NCBI GenBank assembly: GCA_965230615.1
Contig: OZ246012.1
Coordinates: 2,294,001 to 2,358,000 of the forward strand
Direction: 5' to 3'
Source: G965230615 sp965230615
GTDB taxonomy: Bacteria > Pseudomonadota > Gammaproteobacteria > HTCC5015
DNA: 64,000 bases
Part shown: piece after piece, positions 62,429 to 64,000 of the stretch
How positions within the stretch are numbered: position 1 is the stretch's first letter
How the letters are laid out: each line of letters starts with the position of its first letter
The notes under the pieces: generated by a model
Database searches by the model: none
What the model saw: the letters and a program-made list of their open reading frames with translations, nothing else
Told to the model about the DNA's origin: nothing
Position numbers and translations under genes: made by a program

Positions 62429-63382
62429 ATGCCAGAACCTGAGTTTGACCAAACTCAGTTCTGGCATGAGATCAGCTTTGACTTACCGGCCACCGAACTG
62501 CAGCGAGCCGAGGACACCTTATTTGCCGCCGGAGCCCTGTCAATCACACTCAAAGATGCCGCAGATCAACCTTTACTCGAACCAGCACCCGGCGAAACAC
62601 CCACCTGGGATAATGCCATTATCACCGGCCTGTTTGATTCAGCGCAAAATGCAGACTCACTGCTTGCTGAGTTAAGCGCAGCCTTAGTCGATACAGCTTG
62701 CCACAGCCTCCGTTACAACAAGCTCGCTAATCAATGCTGGGAACGTAGCTGGTTAGAGCACTTCAAACCCATGCTGTTTGGCCAGCGCCTCTGGATCTGC
62801 CCCAGTCATATCACACCTGAGAGCATCCTGACTGAGCATACCTGCAAAGAACAACAACACCAGGATGAACCTGTTGTTATTATGCTCGATCCTGGGATGG
62901 CATTTGGTACAGGCACTCATCCAACAACGGCACTTTGTCTAGCATGGCTGGACTCACAAGATTTACACGACAAGAGCTGCTTAGATTATGGCTGTGGCTC
63001 AGGCATACTGGCCATTGCGGCCGCCAAGCTAGGCGCGCCAACGGTTTATGCTGCCGATATTGACCCACAAGCCGTCACCGCGACACAATGGAACACCGCA
63101 AATAATTCTGTTGCCGAGCTTATTCAAATCAGTGATTGTGAAGCCCTACCAGACGTACAAACAGATGTTGTTTTGGCCAATATTCTGGCGAACATTCTGA
63201 TTGATTTATCGGCAAACCTAGCTGACCGCGTTGCCCCGGGCGGCAAGTTGATTTTATCGGGTATTCTTAGCGAACAAGCTGAGACAGTTATGACAAGCTT
63301 TGAGAAGTGGTTTAGTTTCGCAGCACCCAAACAACTTGAAGATTGGGTGCTGCTTGAAGGGCAGAAAAAATCTAAAGATTAA
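62429..63382 (+). CDS. prmA: Ribosomal protein L11 methyltransferase PrmA
   Basis: 317 residues from the ATG at 62429; a TTG at 62402 is an alternative but gives an atypical basic lead. N-terminal substrate-recognition part (FWHEISFDLPATELQRAEDTLFAAGALSITL), then DPGMAFGTGTHPTTALCL, the SAM motif LDYGCGSGILAIAAAKLGA and VLANILANILIDL. Trimethylates L11. It follows accC by 38 nt; the accBC-prmA order is conserved in pseudomonads. Confidence 0.95.
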   Translation: MPEPEFDQTQFWHEISFDLPATELQRAEDTLFAAGALSITLKDAADQPLLEPAPGETPTWDNAIITGLFDSAQNADSLLAELSAALVDTACHSLRYNKLANQCWERSWLEHFKPMLFGQRLWICPSHITPESILTEHTCKEQQHQDEPVVIMLDPGMAFGTGTHPTTALCLAWLDSQDLHDKSCLDYGCGSGILAIAAAKLGAPTVYAADIDPQAVTATQWNTANNSVAELIQISDCEALPDVQTDVVLANILANILIDLSANLADRVAPGGKLILSGILSEQAETVMTSFEKWFSFAAPKQLEDWVLLEGQKKSKD

Positions 63383-63388
63383 GTACCA

Positions 63389-64000
63389 TTATTTAAAGTG
63401 ATAGCCAATGCTTAGCTGAATAACCGGCCAAACATCCGCATCCTCGATCTCTTCCTCAAACTCACGTTCTTCAATATCAATATCATCTTGATCAATAAGA
63501 TTCAGATCAGCGCCAGCACCACTCACATTGATATCGACATTTGGGCTACCTTGTAACATCAAACCTAAATCCAAGCCAACCTTTAAACCGCCGCGTCGTC
63601 CAATCGCATTACCCCAACCAATACCCACATAGGGTGCAACACTGTCAAAGTCCACTTTGGCATCTACCCGTGTGCCCACCAAACCACCGGTAACATCACC
63701 GAAATCAGTCTGATTATCCACGATCTGCGCGCCAGCGGTAACTTCATTTGAATTTAATATCACACCAGCACTTAAGCGAAAGCCGCCCCCCAAAGGATGA
63801 AAGTCAATTAAGCCATATTGGTTGTCCAACTGTATTTCAGGGTCTGAATATTGAATACCGCCATCATCCTCAATCTCATCTACCAGATCACTCAGATCTA
63901 ATGAATTAAATCCAAAACGCACATTAATATTTCGAGTTAGCTTAATTGCACCACCTATGCCTGCACCTAGCAAACCGGCATGTGCATCAACTGCCCATTC
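63389..64000 (-). CDS. Outer-membrane beta-barrel-like protein, 5' end beyond window
   Basis: The frame stays open to the right edge (EWAVDAHAGLLGAGIGG at the edge), so the start is outside. 203 residues seen. Alternating amphipathic strands (INVRFGFNSLDLSDL; FRLSAGVILNSNEVTAGAQ; SVAPYVGIGWGNAIG; GLKVGLDLGLMLQGSPNVDI), an acidic segment DIDIEEREFEEEIEDAD, and a barrel-type end PVIQLSIGYHFK with a near-terminal aromatic. Resembles OmpW/ompA-like or OMP_b-brl domains. Convergent with prmA (6 nt between stops). Confidence 0.75.
   Translation of the reverse strand, partial: EWAVDAHAGLLGAGIGGAIKLTRNINVRFGFNSLDLSDLVDEIEDDGGIQYSDPEIQLDNQYGLIDFHPLGGGFRLSAGVILNSNEVTAGAQIVDNQTDFGDVTGGLVGTRVDAKVDFDSVAPYVGIGWGNAIGRRGGLKVGLDLGLMLQGSPNVDINVSGAGADLNLIDQDDIDIEEREFEEEIEDADVWPVIQLSIGYHFK

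Noticed and set aside
1..64000. tRNA, rRNA, CRISPR, prophage, integrase or IS elements
   Set aside because: Read for cloverleaf-like sequence ending CCA, regular spaced repeats, transposase and integrase motifs; none seen. A covariance-model scan could still find a tRNA missed by eye.

Overview
This is a 64 kb piece of an ordinary bacterial chromosome, densely coded on both strands, with no insertion sequence, prophage, CRISPR array, rRNA or recognisable tRNA. Gene content (full LPS inner-core set with Kdo kinase, TonB-dependent receptor, LpxL-type acyltransferase, accB-accC-prmA, fxsA-groESL, glnE-ilvE, three-part pntAA/pntAB/pntB) points to a Gram-negative gammaproteobacterium of moderate GC. 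Gene order and protein style suggest a marine Cellvibrionales/Spongiibacteraceae-like lineage; that placement is inference.

Layout. 1-2.2 kb: 5' part of a secreted FN3+PASTA protein, a 1.3 kb non-coding stretch with symmetrical elements, and a small Arg-rich ORF. 2.2-5.1 kb: proton-translocating transhydrogenase operon. 5.4-8.4 kb: HisC-type aminotransferase followed by a redox cassette (ferredoxin reductase, [2Fe-2S] ferredoxin, 7Fe ferredoxin). 8.5-11.1 kb: two divergent secreted proteins that share a repeated beta-sandwich-like module. 11.3-14.3 kb: PpnN, a DUF6524-like membrane protein, an MscS channel. 14.4-16.5 kb: thiC with a TPP riboswitch. 16.7-21.3 kb: methyltransferase-like, rhodanese, TolC, acyltransferase, WaaA. 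21.5-32.9 kb: envelope sugar block (Ugd, GmhB, GmhA, KdkA, HldE, HldD, WaaF and four further glycosyltransferases). 32.9-37.6 kb: a truncated O-antigen-ligase-like remnant, zinc-finger protein, IlvE, a repeat-containing ORF and GlnE. 37.7-41.5 kb: FbpABC ferric transporter. 41.5-46.2 kb: four-gene soluble signalling cluster (REC-GGDEF-EAL, PAS-GAF kinase, kinase, Rcp1-type regulator). 46.4-48.6 kb: PAP2 phosphatase, glycosyltransferase, DgkA. 48.6-52.2 kb: TonB-dependent receptor and KdsC. 52.4-54.8 kb: an ARMT1/DUF89-like protein paired with a membrane coiled-coil protein of unknown function. 54.8-55.8 kb: YHS protein and a small membrane protein. 56-58.7 kb: groESL under a CIRCE operator, and FxsA. 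58.8-63.4 kb: CutA, TlpA-like thioredoxin, AroQ, AccB, AccC, PrmA. The right edge cuts an outer-membrane barrel-like gene.

How the genes work together. The central block makes and attaches LPS core: GmhA-HldE-GmhB-HldE-HldD produce ADP-heptose, WaaA/KdkA build and phosphorylate Kdo, and WaaF and the other transferases extend the core, while the apparent loss of the O-antigen ligase suggests rough-type LPS unless a ligase is encoded elsewhere. PAP2, GT4 and DgkA look like a diacylglycerol/phosphatidate branch point. The best candidates for something undescribed are the ARMT1-like/coiled-coil pair (52.4-54.8 kb), the divergent secreted module proteins (8.5-11.1 kb) and the repeat ORF between glnE and ilvE.
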